Notes: generated by a model not told the origin, from the letters alone. A stretch of DNA of 37,598 nucleotides from Paenibacillus glycanilyticus NBRC 16618 (GCF_004000805.1 NZ_BILY01000053.1:1-37598); one strand, 5' to 3'; positions 16,965-25,149 are shown, numbered from the stretch's first letter. A program made the numbers and translations.

Positions 16965-17100
16965 CGCTGCGCGAAAATAACGTCCTTCCAATCGCTGTTG
17001 TCCCCGAATTTCTTCATTTGAATAACCGCTTTAGCGGTTGAAATTCGGTGGACAAAGGCGAACGCTACGCTTCTCCAGTACGTTATTTCCGCTACGCTTA
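16965..17100. repeat. Imperfect inverted repeat element before trxB
   Basis: Reading outward from the palindrome at 17024-17039, both arms contain GAAATTCGG followed by GGACAA, GCGA and later ACGTTATTT-CGC. The arms match only in blocks and differ in length. This looks like an old dispersed repeat or miniature element, but copies elsewhere cannot be checked from this window. Confidence 0.45.
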
Positions 17101-17179
17101 CAGCGTGCGATCAAACAGACTACATCGCAGAGATTTTTAAGTCGTCCAACCAACGTGTGGTTGGAGAAGGAAAAGATTA

Positions 17180-17218
17180 GGGCAAACTTATATATCCTTA
17201 TTATATATAAGTTTGCCC
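17180..17218. repeat. Perfect 16-bp inverted repeat
   Basis: GGGCAAACTTATATAT and its exact complement flank a 7-base loop. Neither side has a good T run, so it is not a standard terminator. It sits 18 bases beyond the terminator of the TPR gene. Confidence 0.7.
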
Positions 17219-17229
17219 GGTAAAAACAA

Positions 17230-17262
17230 AACGCACTTAGGGAACCATATCCTAAGTGCGTT
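17230..17262 (-). terminator. Terminator after the TPR gene
   Basis: A perfect 12-bp stem AACGCACTTAGG / CCTAAGTGCGTT with a 9-base loop is followed on the minus strand by TTTTGTTTTT. Confidence 0.9.
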
Positions 17263-17280
17263 GGTAATGGGCGAAATGCC

Positions 17281-19026
17281 CTATTCGAGATGGTCCAAGG
17301 AGAAAACCGAGCTGATCGATTTCATCTTTTCCTTGATCCCGCATACCTCGTCGATTCTTTTTGCGTTTTTGCTTACGGTTGCGATGGAGACGCCGTAACG
17401 CTCCGAGATTTCGGGATACGACGTTGTCCGACGGTGCATTTTCGCCGTTAAATACTCAAGCGCCGCCGCCCAGCCTTCCGGCTTGGTCAGCTTTGGCACT
17501 TCCGGATACAGTCTGGACAGGAACTCTACCCACAGCGTCATCAGATCGTACTGCTGCACCAGGTCGAAGCGTTTGTTCACGCGAGACATCGCCGCTTCCA
17601 CGACCTCCTGCCACTTGTCTTCCCATACGGGCAGACGGGATGGAACCCGGTTCGGCTCAATGACCGTAGCTTTACCTTCAAGTACGGCTTGAAGCGGTTC
17701 CTGTACGCCGATTGTGCGAAGCACAAACACGGCAATCCGCTTCAAATAATCATCTTCGTCCGCTTCGAGCAGGAACGCGCGAAGGACGTCCTTGACTTCA
17801 TTGTCGGCAATCATGCCAAGCGCCTGAATGACCTGCAGCTTCGTATTCTGGTCTCCGTGACGGAGTGCCCAGAAGAACGAGGAGCGCACGAGCGGGTCGC
17901 GCTTCAAATGCTCGGGAAGTCCGTCCGAGGAATTTTCCCACAGCTTGAACTGCTCCTCGAACGGTAAATGATAGTGATAGCTTACCGATGCGTTCTGGTC
18001 GCCGGCTTTGATGAGAGCCAGCTGCTCCATGTAATAACGCGGTATATCCGATTCCGGATCCAGCTTCGCCGCCTGCTTCCACAGGCGCTCCGCCTCCGCA
18101 TAACGGCCGATATGGCATGCGGCTACAGCAGCGTAGTGATACAGGCAAGGGTCAAGGTTAAGCTCCGCATCCTTCAGTAGACGGGTGAAATGGCGGTACG
18201 CCGCTTCATGCTCTCCCAGAATGCCCATCGTAGTAGCCAGCTTGAAGACATGCTCCTGATGGAACGGCGCCGTTTTGCGCAGCAAATCAAGCAGAGGAGT
18301 AAGACTATCTTTATCTCCCGCATGCTGATAGAAGATCCCCAGATTGCAAAGGGCATGCAGATTCCCGGGCTCGAGCTCCAGCGCCTCCCGGATCGTAGCC
18401 ATCGCTTTGTCGAACATGCCCATATAGTAATAGGCCAGCGCCAAATTATTGCGGGCTGCCAGAAACTCCGGCTGCTCCTCAATAATTTTCTCCAAGATAC
18501 GGACCGCTTCCGTAAACTTGCCTTCTTCCAGAAGCTTGCGGGCCTGGTCGTGCTCGACCATTCCTTCGCGCGCTTTTATATTCGTCAACGGTGCAGGGCG
18601 CTCCAGCTCATAATGGAGAAGCTCCATCATTTCCTCGGCTTCGTCGAGGTATTGTCCGTCCGCGTCTTCCTCCAAATAATGAATAAGCGCGCCTTCCGCT
18701 GCTTCGTACATCTCCATGTTGGCATAGTTGTTGGCCATGTAGAAATGACATTCCGTCATGGTCGGATCCAGCTCATCGACAATCCATTTCAGAATCCGGT
18801 TGGATTCCTCATAATTGCCCATCTCCGACATGATGCCTGCCATGTTGCAATGATTAACCGGATTTTCCGGTTCATACTCCACGGCACGCCGGAAATATTT
18901 GAGTGCCTTGTCATAGTGGTAACGATCCAACGAGCGCACGGCCCGCTCGAAAAAGAACGTGGCGTCCCATTGTATCGGTATGATCTTGGCTGTCTGTTCT
19001 ATGGCTTCACGTTTCTTCTCTTTCAC
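17281..19026 (-). CDS. Tetratricopeptide repeat protein with C-terminal helix-turn-helix
   Basis: The specific function is unknown. The 581-aa product has TPR units around residues 25-120 (YDKALKYFRRAVEYEPENP and following) and again around 155-260 (FTEAVRILEKIIEEQPEF, FDKAMATIREALELEPGN). More helical repeats run to about 350. A HEAT-like middle follows (DPLVRSSFFWALRHGD onward). The last 60 residues contain a helix-turn-helix-like segment, YPEISERYGVSIATVSKNAKRI, which suggests DNA binding or at least that fold. A TPR gene near trxB is also known in B. subtilis (yvcD). GTG at 19026 is chosen as start because GGGAGG lies 11 bases upstream. The in-frame GTG at 19038 overlaps that site. It has its own probable promoter and a strong terminator. 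I see no transmembrane or signal segment, so it is probably cytoplasmic. Confidence 0.88.
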   Translation of the reverse strand: MKEKKREAIEQTAKIIPIQWDATFFFERAVRSLDRYHYDKALKYFRRAVEYEPENPVNHCNMAGIMSEMGNYEESNRILKWIVDELDPTMTECHFYMANNYANMEMYEAAEGALIHYLEEDADGQYLDEAEEMMELLHYELERPAPLTNIKAREGMVEHDQARKLLEEGKFTEAVRILEKIIEEQPEFLAARNNLALAYYYMGMFDKAMATIREALELEPGNLHALCNLGIFYQHAGDKDSLTPLLDLLRKTAPFHQEHVFKLATTMGILGEHEAAYRHFTRLLKDAELNLDPCLYHYAAVAACHIGRYAEAERLWKQAAKLDPESDIPRYYMEQLALIKAGDQNASVSYHYHLPFEEQFKLWENSSDGLPEHLKRDPLVRSSFFWALRHGDQNTKLQVIQALGMIADNEVKDVLRAFLLEADEDDYLKRIAVFVLRTIGVQEPLQAVLEGKATVIEPNRVPSRLPVWEDKWQEVVEAAMSRVNKRFDLVQQYDLMTLWVEFLSRLYPEVPKLTKPEGWAAALEYLTAKMHRRTTSYPEISERYGVSIATVSKNAKRIDEVCGIKEKMKSISSVFSLDHLE

Positions 19027-19061
19027 CTGGCAAGGCACCTCCCGGAACTTGATTTTCTACG

Positions 19062-19089
19062 ATTATACCATAGCAATGCCTATCCTAAC
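19062..19089 (-). promoter_or_regulatory. Possible promoter of the TPR gene
   Basis: On the minus strand a perfect -10 TATAAT (19062-19067) lies 16 bp from a poor -35 TTAGGA. The leader would be about 30 bases. Confidence 0.45.
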
Positions 19090-19106
19090 ACGAAAGAATA
19101 TGTGGG

Positions 19107-19142
19107 AAAATCGCGAACGTAAGGAAAAACGCCCGCGATTTT
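19107..19142 (-). terminator. Probable terminator after prs
   Basis: A 9-bp inverted repeat AAAATCGCG / CGCGATTTT lies about 20 bases after the prs stop on the minus strand. The T run is part of the stem, so strength is uncertain. Confidence 0.55.
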
Positions 19143-19162
19143 CTTGTCATTGCCATATTCGA

Positions 19163-20116
19163 TTAAACGCCGCCGTTTGTCTTGAAGAGGGTGCTGATCG
19201 AACCGCCTTCAATGATAATGCGGGTTGCTTCCGCAAGCAGCGGAGCGACCGACAATACCGTGAACTTATCCGGACGATTCTCTGGCAGAGAGATCGAATC
19301 CGTTACGATAATTTCTTTGATATGAGGATGATTCAAACGCTCAATGGCATTGCCCGAGAACAGCGGGTGAGTTGCGCATACATAGACTTCTTTGGCTCCG
19401 CGCTCCTTCAAGCTCTCTACAACGTTGACAATCGTGCTGCCCGTATCGATCAAGTCTTCGATAATGATAGCGGTTTGACCCTCTACGTCGCCGATTACGT
19501 GGGTAATCGAGGACTCATTATGCGCAGGGCGCTTCTTGATCATAATGGCAAACGATGTGTCCAGGTTATTCGCAAGCTTTTCAGCCGTGGATGCACGGCC
19601 AGCGTCCGGAGACACGACTACCGGATTTTCGATGTTCTTCGACTTCAGGTAATCGCTGAGCAGATCAAGAGCTGTCATGTGGTCTACCGGGATGTTGAAG
19701 AAGCCTTGGATAGCCGGCGCATGCAGGTCAATCGTGATGACACGGTTTGCACCAACCGTAGTAAGAACGTCTGCCACCATTTTCGCGGAGATCGGCTCCC
19801 GCGGTGCTGCTTTGCGCTCTTGGCGCGCATAGCCGTAGTACGGCATGATGATGTTGATCGTCTTCGCGGATGCCCGCTTCGCTGCGTCAATCATGACGAG
19901 CAGTTCAACAAAATGCTCGTTGATCGGATGCGAGAACGATTGAACGAGGAATACGTCGCAGTTACGAATCGTCTCTTCGTAGTGGACGTAGATCTCCCCG
20001 CTCTTGAAACGGGACATTTTGATGGCGCCGAGTGTCAATCCCAGATCACCGGCGATCTTTTGAGCCAACGCGGGATTGGACGAACCCGAAAAAATACGCA
20101 ACTTGTCGCTAAACAT
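19163..20116 (-). CDS. prs: Ribose-phosphate pyrophosphokinase (PRPP synthetase), divergent type
   Basis: The enzyme makes PRPP from ribose 5-phosphate and ATP for nucleotide, histidine and tryptophan synthesis. The 317-aa length and overall pattern (PINEHFVELLVMIDA, IMPYYGYARQ, DLHAPAIQGFF, THPLFSGNAIERL) are those of class I Prs. Several normally invariant motifs are altered, however. FxDGE is FKSGE. ARQDRK is ARQERK. SPDxGGxxRA is SPDAGRASTA. The PRPP loop DDxxDTxGT reads EDLIDTGST. The flexible-loop Lys and Arg (KKRP) are kept. It is probably active but may be a second, specialised paralogue. It follows the his operon, with a promoter of its own overlapping the hisK stop. ATG follows AGGAGGG at 5 bases. 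Confidence 0.88.
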   Translation of the reverse strand: MFSDKLRIFSGSSNPALAQKIAGDLGLTLGAIKMSRFKSGEIYVHYEETIRNCDVFLVQSFSHPINEHFVELLVMIDAAKRASAKTINIIMPYYGYARQERKAAPREPISAKMVADVLTTVGANRVITIDLHAPAIQGFFNIPVDHMTALDLLSDYLKSKNIENPVVVSPDAGRASTAEKLANNLDTSFAIMIKKRPAHNESSITHVIGDVEGQTAIIIEDLIDTGSTIVNVVESLKERGAKEVYVCATHPLFSGNAIERLNHPHIKEIIVTDSISLPENRPDKFTVLSVAPLLAEATRIIIEGGSISTLFKTNGGV

Positions 20117-20235
20117 GATACCCTCCTGAGCGTTTTAAACCAAATAATTTGACATGAAGTCCTAAACTTCGCCATAAGGCAAAGCCTTCGTCAATTGCAG
20201 GACGCTTTCATACCGCGCCATGCTTGTTCCATATC

Positions 20236-20263
20236 ATTATACATCTAATTTACCATAATTCAA
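20236..20263 (-). promoter_or_regulatory. Sigma-A promoter for prs
   Basis: On the minus strand -35 TTGAAT (20258-20263) and -10 TATAAT (20236-20241) are 16 bp apart. The -35 box overlaps the hisK stop codon. The leader is about 110 bases and contains a small hairpin AAGGC-AAA-GCCTT (20176-20188). Confidence 0.7.
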
Positions 20264-21066
20264 AAATCGACTAATACCAATTTTCGCCGTTCAAAGGTCG
20301 CCAGCTGAGAAAAACCGACATCTTTCAACACCGCACGCGCTTGATCTAAATATTGTCCCAGTCTTTCTGGCTGATGCGCATCCGACCCAATCGTGATTGG
20401 AATGCTCAATTGTTTGGCGTATTCGAGCATTCTGCGGCTCGGAAACATCTCTTCTACCGGCATCCGGAGACCCGATGCGTTAAGCTCGATTGCCATGCCG
20501 TGACGCTTCACCGCTTCAAGCGCGGCATTCTCCAGATGCGTAACGTCCTCCTCGGGCTTAAAGCCGAAGCGTTTGATGACATCGATATGTCCGATGTAGT
20601 CGTAAAAGCCCGTCGCCGCCGCTTTCGCCACCGCATCGTAATACTGCTCGTACACCTTCATCCGGTTCTTGCCTTCCCAGCCATGGGTCTGACGGAAATC
20701 GGTGATGTCCCATTCTCCCAAGAAATGCACCGACCCAATCACATAATCAAACGGATAAGCATGGATGATCGTTTCAATTTTTTCTTCCTGGCCTTCGATA
20801 TAGTCGCCTTCAAGGCCGACGCGGACGTCAATCTGGCCTTTATACTTCTCCTTCAGGGCTAGACACTCTTCCACGTACCTCGGCAGCTCCTCCATCGGCA
20901 TCGCCATTTCCGGGTAATACGTCGCCGGGTCCACATGGAGCAGCGGCATATGGTCAGAAAGACCGATCTGCGCAAGACCGATCTCTATCCCCTTCCGTAC
21001 GTATTCCTCCAGCGAGCCGACAGCATGGCCGCAGCGGGCGTGATGGGTATGATAATCGATAAACAT
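20260..21066 (-). CDS. hisK: Histidinol-phosphatase, PHP family (HisK/HisJ type)
   Basis: The enzyme removes phosphate from L-histidinol phosphate, the penultimate step in histidine synthesis. The 268-aa product has PHP metal motifs: DYHTHHARCGH at 4-14, GLSDHMPL near 35, GLEGDYI near 84, IGSVHFL near 110, GHIDVIKR near 159, and GSDAHQPE near 225. It is last in the his operon, 25 bases after hisIE. The ribosome binding site is weak (GAAAGG). B. subtilis has its hisJ outside the operon, so its inclusion here completes that part of the pathway locally. Confidence 0.95.
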   Translation of the reverse strand: MFIDYHTHHARCGHAVGSLEEYVRKGIEIGLAQIGLSDHMPLLHVDPATYYPEMAMPMEELPRYVEECLALKEKYKGQIDVRVGLEGDYIEGQEEKIETIIHAYPFDYVIGSVHFLGEWDITDFRQTHGWEGKNRMKVYEQYYDAVAKAAATGFYDYIGHIDVIKRFGFKPEEDVTHLENAALEAVKRHGMAIELNASGLRMPVEEMFPSRRMLEYAKQLSIPITIGSDAHQPERLGQYLDQARAVLKDVGFSQLATFERRKLVLVDF

Positions 21067-21091
21067 GGCATACCGGCCTTTCTCTTAAAAA

Positions 21092-21793
21092 TTATTTGCC
21101 CGCTTGTTCTCTTCTCATCGCATTGTTGGACGCAGGCTTGCCGTGGCGGCTTTGCAGCTCCGCCATAACGTCGTCAAGCGGCAGGCCGCGTTCCCGCAGC
21201 AGTACGAGCAGATGGAACAACAGGTCGCTTGCTTCGGAGCGAAGCTCGTCGTTATCGCCGTTTTTGGCAGCGATAATCGCTTCGGTTGCTTCTTCCCCGA
21301 CTTTTTTCAAAATTTTATCGAGACCCTTCTCGAACAAATACGTCGTGTAAGCACCTTCCGGACGCTCCGCGTAACGCTGTGCGATGACGCCCTCGAGCTC
21401 GCCAAGAATGCCGAAGCGGTCATTGGAGGACGCCTTCTCAGCGTCGGCAGCATTCTCAGCCCCGGCTACTTCAATCTCGTTGAAGAAGCAGGAGTATGAA
21501 CCGGTGTGGCAAGCTGGGCCCTTCTGATCGACGCGTACAAGCAGCGTATCCGCATCGCAGTCATACGACATCGAACGGATCTGCTGAGTATGGCCGCTGG
21601 TTGCGCCCTTGTTCCACAGCTCATTGCGGGAACGGCTCCAGAACCAGGTTACTCCCGATTCCGCCGACAGCTTCAGGGACTCCTTGTTCATATAGGCCAG
21701 CATCAGGACTTCCTTGCTCTGCGCGTCCTGCACGATAGCCGGAACAAGCCCGTCCTCGCTCCACTTGATAAGCTCTGCCAATTGTTCCGTCAT
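21092..21793 (-). CDS. hisIE: Bifunctional phosphoribosyl-AMP cyclohydrolase / phosphoribosyl-ATP pyrophosphatase
   Basis: The product carries out steps 2 and 3 of histidine synthesis. The 233-aa product has an N-terminal HisI domain (1 to about 110). Metal ligands lie in DCDAD (78-82), and cysteines are C95 and C102. A linker and a C-terminal HisE all-alpha domain (about 130-220) follow, with KVGEEATEAIIAAKN and EASDLLFHLLVLL. The ATG overlaps the hisF stop by four bases (ATGA), so the two are translationally coupled. The fused form matches the Bacillus gene often labelled hisI. Confidence 0.97.
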   Translation of the reverse strand: MTEQLAELIKWSEDGLVPAIVQDAQSKEVLMLAYMNKESLKLSAESGVTWFWSRSRNELWNKGATSGHTQQIRSMSYDCDADTLLVRVDQKGPACHTGSYSCFFNEIEVAGAENAADAEKASSNDRFGILGELEGVIAQRYAERPEGAYTTYLFEKGLDKILKKVGEEATEAIIAAKNGDNDELRSEASDLLFHLLVLLRERGLPLDDVMAELQSRHGKPASNNAMRREQAGK

Positions 21794-22548
21794 CGCACTT
21801 CCACGCCTTTCTGCCTGAGATCATCCTTCACTTCGCGAATCGTCATTTCTTTGTAGTGGAAAATCGTCGCGGCAAGGCCCGCATCCGCGCGGCCTTCCTC
21901 GAACACATCGCAGAAATGCTCGATCCGTCCCGCTCCGCCGGATGCAATGACCGGAATGCCGACCGAATCCGAAACCGCACGGGTCAGCTTCAGATCGAAT
22001 CCGTCCTTCGTGCCGTCCGCATCCATGCTGGTCAGCAGAATCTCCCCAGCTCCAAGGCGTTCGATTTCACTCGCCCACTCCAGCACTTTAATGCCCGTTT
22101 CCTTGCGGCCGCCATGCGTGAATACTTCCCACTCGCCCCAAGCTTCGTTGTACTTCGCGTCAATGGCTACGACAATGCATTGCGAGCCGAATTTGCGGGC
22201 ACCGTCGCTGACTAGGGAAGGATTCAGAACCGCCGCCGTGTTGATCGCGATTTTGTCCGCGCCTGCGCGCAGGATCCGCTTCATATCGTCAACATGGGAG
22301 ATCCCGCCGCCAACCGTAAACGGAATGGTGATCTCTCCGGCCGTCCGCTTTACGACCTCAATCATGGTGGCACGGCCTTCAACCGAAGCCGAAATATCGA
22401 GGAAAACCAGCTCGTCGGCGCCCTCCCGATCGTAAGTGGACGCAAGCTCAACCGGATCCCCCGCATCGCGCAGGTTCACGAAGTTGACTCCTTTGACAAC
22501 CCTTCCGTCCTTCACGTCCAGACATGGAATAATACGTTTCGCCAGCAT
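21790..22548 (-). CDS. hisF: Imidazole glycerol phosphate synthase, cyclase subunit
   Basis: HisF uses ammonia from HisH to convert PRFAR into imidazole glycerol phosphate and AICAR. The 252-aa TIM barrel has the catalytic aspartates D11 (IIPCLDVKDGRVVKG) and D130 (VVAIDAKY), plus phosphate loops VGGGI and ASGGAG. The ATG at 22548 gives the family N-terminus MLAKRIIPCLDV and lies 10 bases after GGAG. The ATG at 22557 is only one base from it. It follows hisH directly, 47 bases apart, with no hisA between them. Confidence 0.97.
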   Translation of the reverse strand: MLAKRIIPCLDVKDGRVVKGVNFVNLRDAGDPVELASTYDREGADELVFLDISASVEGRATMIEVVKRTAGEITIPFTVGGGISHVDDMKRILRAGADKIAINTAAVLNPSLVSDGARKFGSQCIVVAIDAKYNEAWGEWEVFTHGGRKETGIKVLEWASEIERLGAGEILLTSMDADGTKDGFDLKLTRAVSDSVGIPVIASGGAGRIEHFCDVFEEGRADAGLAATIFHYKEMTIREVKDDLRQKGVEVR

Positions 22549-22595
22549 CTCGTGCATGCTCCCCTCTCGTTCTTGCTTTGAAAAACCGATCTATT

Positions 22596-23219
22596 TTATC
22601 GCTGCGTTACCGGGCTTCCCGTTAAAGCAAGGAAGTTGCCTAGCAGCTTGATGCCAAGGTCACTGCTTTTCTCCGGATGGAATTGCATGCCGTGCACGTT
22701 GTCGCGGCCGACAATAGCCGTTACCTGCTGATAGTAATCCGTTGTTGCGAGAAGGTCGCTGGCGACCTCCGGTTTCGCGTGGAAGGAGTGTACGAAGTAC
22801 ACATGGCCCTCCTCGAGCCCTTTGAACAGCGGGCTGTCGGACTGGAGGAAGCTCAGCTTGTTCCAGCCCATATGAGGCACCTTGTAATCGCCTTGGAAGC
22901 GGATGACCTTGCCCGGGAGCAGGTTCAAGCCCTCGTTTACGCCATGCTCCTCGCTCTGGCTGAACAAGAGCTGCATGCCGAGGCAGATGCCAAGCAGCGG
23001 CTTGCCGGAAGCGGCATAAGCCTTGGTCACTTCGTCCAGCTTCGTCTCGCGAAGATTTTCCATCGCGTCTCCAAACGCGCCAACGCCCGGGAGGATCGCT
23101 CCGTCCGCAGCCGCGATAACGGCTGGATCAGCCGTTACAACCGCTTCGTACCCAAGACGCTCCACAGCTTTGCTTACGCTGTGCAGATTGCCCATGCCGT
23201 AATCGATGATCGCGATCAT
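22596..23219 (-). CDS. hisH: Imidazole glycerol phosphate synthase, glutamine amidotransferase subunit
   Basis: HisH hydrolyses glutamine and channels ammonia to HisF. The 207-aa class I amidotransferase has the triad C79 (GICLGMQ), H181 and E183 (QFHPEKS). IDYGMGNLHSV opens the protein and PGVGAFGDAM forms the oxyanion strand. The ATG at 23219 lies one base after the hisB stop and 9 bases from AAGGAG. An upstream in-frame ATG at 23258 lies within hisB and is not used by the family. Confidence 0.97.
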   Translation of the reverse strand: MIAIIDYGMGNLHSVSKAVERLGYEAVVTADPAVIAAADGAILPGVGAFGDAMENLRETKLDEVTKAYAASGKPLLGICLGMQLLFSQSEEHGVNEGLNLLPGKVIRFQGDYKVPHMGWNKLSFLQSDSPLFKGLEEGHVYFVHSFHAKPEVASDLLATTDYYQQVTAIVGRDNVHGMQFHPEKSSDLGIKLLGNFLALTGSPVTQR

Positions 23220-23220
23220 G

Positions 23221-23817
23221 CTACAGCACTCCTTTCGTTGAAGGCACTCCTTGTACACGAGGATCGATGGTAGTTGCTTCGTCGATCGCGCGTCCCAGGG
23301 CTTTGAACACCGCTTCGATCATATGATGCGTGTTCTTGCCGTAGTGAACGATGACGTGCAGCGTAATACGCGCTTCCAGCGCAAGCTTCCACAGGAACTC
23401 GTGAACCAGCTCGGTCTCGAAGCTGCCCACTTGCGCCGAGGGATATTCCGCCCGGTATTCAAAGTGCGGACGGTTGCTGACGTCGATAATGACTTGAGCC
23501 AGCGCCTCATCCATCGGTACAAATACGCTCGCGTAACGCTTGATGCCGCGTTTGTCTCCCAGCGCTTCGCGCAGGGTTTGACCGAGGCAGATGCCGATAT
23601 CCTCTACCGTATGGTGATCGTCGATATCGATGTCGCCGCGCGCTTCAACGGTAAGGTCGAATTGGCCGTGCTTTGTAAACAAGTCAAGCATATGGTTCAG
23701 GAACGGAACGTCCGTCTCGAGTTTCGCTTCGCCGCTGCCGTCAACCGCAAAGCTCAGCTTAATGTCCGTTTCATTGGTTTTGCGTGCAACTTCCGCTTTC
23801 CGTATTGTATCCGTCAC
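23221..23817 (-). CDS. hisB: Imidazoleglycerol-phosphate dehydratase
   Basis: This manganese enzyme dehydrates imidazole glycerol phosphate. The 198-aa product has both metal-binding repeats, FLNHMLD with DDHHTVEDIG, and HEFLWKLA with YGKNTHHMIEAVFKALGRA. It is monofunctional, without a fused phosphatase, which fits the separate hisK. GTG at 23817 is chosen as start: AAGGA lies 7 bases upstream. A TTG two codons earlier (23823) almost touches that site. The stop is one base before hisH. Confidence 0.96.
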   Translation of the reverse strand: MTDTIRKAEVARKTNETDIKLSFAVDGSGEAKLETDVPFLNHMLDLFTKHGQFDLTVEARGDIDIDDHHTVEDIGICLGQTLREALGDKRGIKRYASVFVPMDEALAQVIIDVSNRPHFEYRAEYPSAQVGSFETELVHEFLWKLALEARITLHVIVHYGKNTHHMIEAVFKALGRAIDEATTIDPRVQGVPSTKGVL

Positions 23818-23862
23818 TTGCAATTCCTTCTTTCTATTATGAATGGTTATGACTGCTGCCTA

Positions 23863-25149
23863 TTAATTGCCTTCCTGCTCCAAACGGATCTGAATGGCGC
23901 GGGCATGCGCCTCCAGCCCTTCATGACGCGCTAGCGTCATAATGCTGTTGCCGTTCTTCAGCAGCGCTTCCTTGCTGTAGTAGATAAGGCTCGACTTCTT
24001 CAGGAAATCGTCCACGTTCACCGGCGAGGAGAACCGCGCGGTTCCGTTCGTCGGGATGATATGGTTAGGTCCGGCAAAATAATCGCCAACCGGTTCCGAG
24101 CTGTAAGGTCCGAGGAAAATCGCGCCGGCATTCTCGATCAAGCCAAGGAGGCTCATCGGATCGGCCGTCAGCACTTCCAAGTGCTCCGGCGCCAGCTTGT
24201 TTACGACGTCGATGCCTGCTTGGATCGATTCCACGAGCAGAACAGCGCCATAGCTGTCGATGGATGCGCGCGCGATCGCTTCCCGCGGCAGGGTGGCAAG
24301 CTGACGTTCCACCTCGGCGGCTACCGCTTCCGCGAGCGTCTCCGAAGGCGTTACAAGGATCGCGGAAGCCATTTCGTCATGCTCCGCCTGCGACAGCAGG
24401 TCGGCCGCGATATACGAGGCGTTCGCGCCTTCGTCGGCCAGCACGACAATCTCGCTTGGGCCTGCAATGCTGTCGATGTCAACGGCGCCGAATACCGTCC
24501 GCTTCGCCAGCGCGACATAGATGTTACCCGGTCCGCAAATCTTATCGACCGGAGCAATCGTTGCCGTGCCGTAAGCGAGTGCGGCAATCGCTTGCGCGCC
24601 GCCGACCCGGTACATTTCCTTCACGCCCGCTTCCGCGGCGGCTACGAGAATATACGGGTCGATTCCTTCCTTGCCGCCGGTTGCAGGCGGCGTCACCATT
24701 ACAATTTCCGGCACGCCGGCTACTTGCGCCGGAATAACGTTCATCAGCACGGACGACGGGTACGCCGCCTTGCCGCCGGGCACGTATACGCCGACCCGCT
24801 TCAGCGGCCGGAGAATTTGCCCGAGCATCGTACCGTCCGGCTGCAGGTCCATCCACGAGTTCCGCATCTGCTTCTCGTGGAATACGCGAATGTTCACGGC
24901 TGCCTCGCGGATCGCCGTGAGGAACGCGGCGTCTACTTTCCCGTACGCCGCGTTGATCTCTTCCTGCGTCACGCGAAGCGATGACGCGTCAATCCGGACG
25001 CGGTCCAGCTGCTCCGTATAACGCAGCAGCGCCGCGTCCCCCTCCTCCTTGATCGCTTCGACGATCTGACGGACCGTTTCATTTTGCTCCGGCGTTCCGT
25101 ACTCCACCTCGCGCTGCAGCCCAAACTGCTCCGCCTTCATTATCCGCAT
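23863..25149 (-). CDS. hisD: Histidinol dehydrogenase
   Basis: HisD oxidises histidinol to histidine in two NAD-dependent steps with zinc. The 428-aa product shows KRVGVYVPGG, VDKICGPGNIYV, DSIAGPSEIVV, SQAEHDEMA (zinc Gln and His), and GPNHIIPTNGTARFSS with the catalytic His. The length is typical. The ATG at 25149 follows AGGGG at 10 bases. An in-frame ATG three codons later is less well placed. It lies 45 bases after hisG. Confidence 0.97.
   Translation of the reverse strand: MRIMKAEQFGLQREVEYGTPEQNETVRQIVEAIKEEGDAALLRYTEQLDRVRIDASSLRVTQEEINAAYGKVDAAFLTAIREAAVNIRVFHEKQMRNSWMDLQPDGTMLGQILRPLKRVGVYVPGGKAAYPSSVLMNVIPAQVAGVPEIVMVTPPATGGKEGIDPYILVAAAEAGVKEMYRVGGAQAIAALAYGTATIAPVDKICGPGNIYVALAKRTVFGAVDIDSIAGPSEIVVLADEGANASYIAADLLSQAEHDEMASAILVTPSETLAEAVAAEVERQLATLPREAIARASIDSYGAVLLVESIQAGIDVVNKLAPEHLEVLTADPMSLLGLIENAGAIFLGPYSSEPVGDYFAGPNHIIPTNGTARFSSPVNVDDFLKKSSLIYYSKEALLKNGNSIMTLARHEGLEAHARAIQIRLEQEGN

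Larger units (their letters stand above)
16916..17280. other. 365-bp non-coding stretch upstream of trxB with several inverted repeats
   Basis: Apart from the trxB ribosome binding site (AGGAGG), I see no gene. The stretch holds an imperfect inverted repeat around the palindrome AACCGCT-TT-AGCGGTT (17024-17039) and an 8-bp hairpin TCCAACCA / TGGTTGGA (17145-17165). A perfect 16-bp inverted repeat (17180-17218) and the terminator of the upstream TPR gene (17230-17262) follow. No convincing trxB promoter was found. Confidence 0.7.

Noticed and set aside
16916..17017. N-terminal extension of trxB starting at 17017
   Set aside because: The extra 34 residues lie in an inverted repeat, and the AGGAGG at the internal ATG gives the exact family start.
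17180..17218. Calling the 16-bp inverted repeat a terminator
   Set aside because: Neither strand has a T run after the stem, and a proper terminator for the TPR gene lies beside it.
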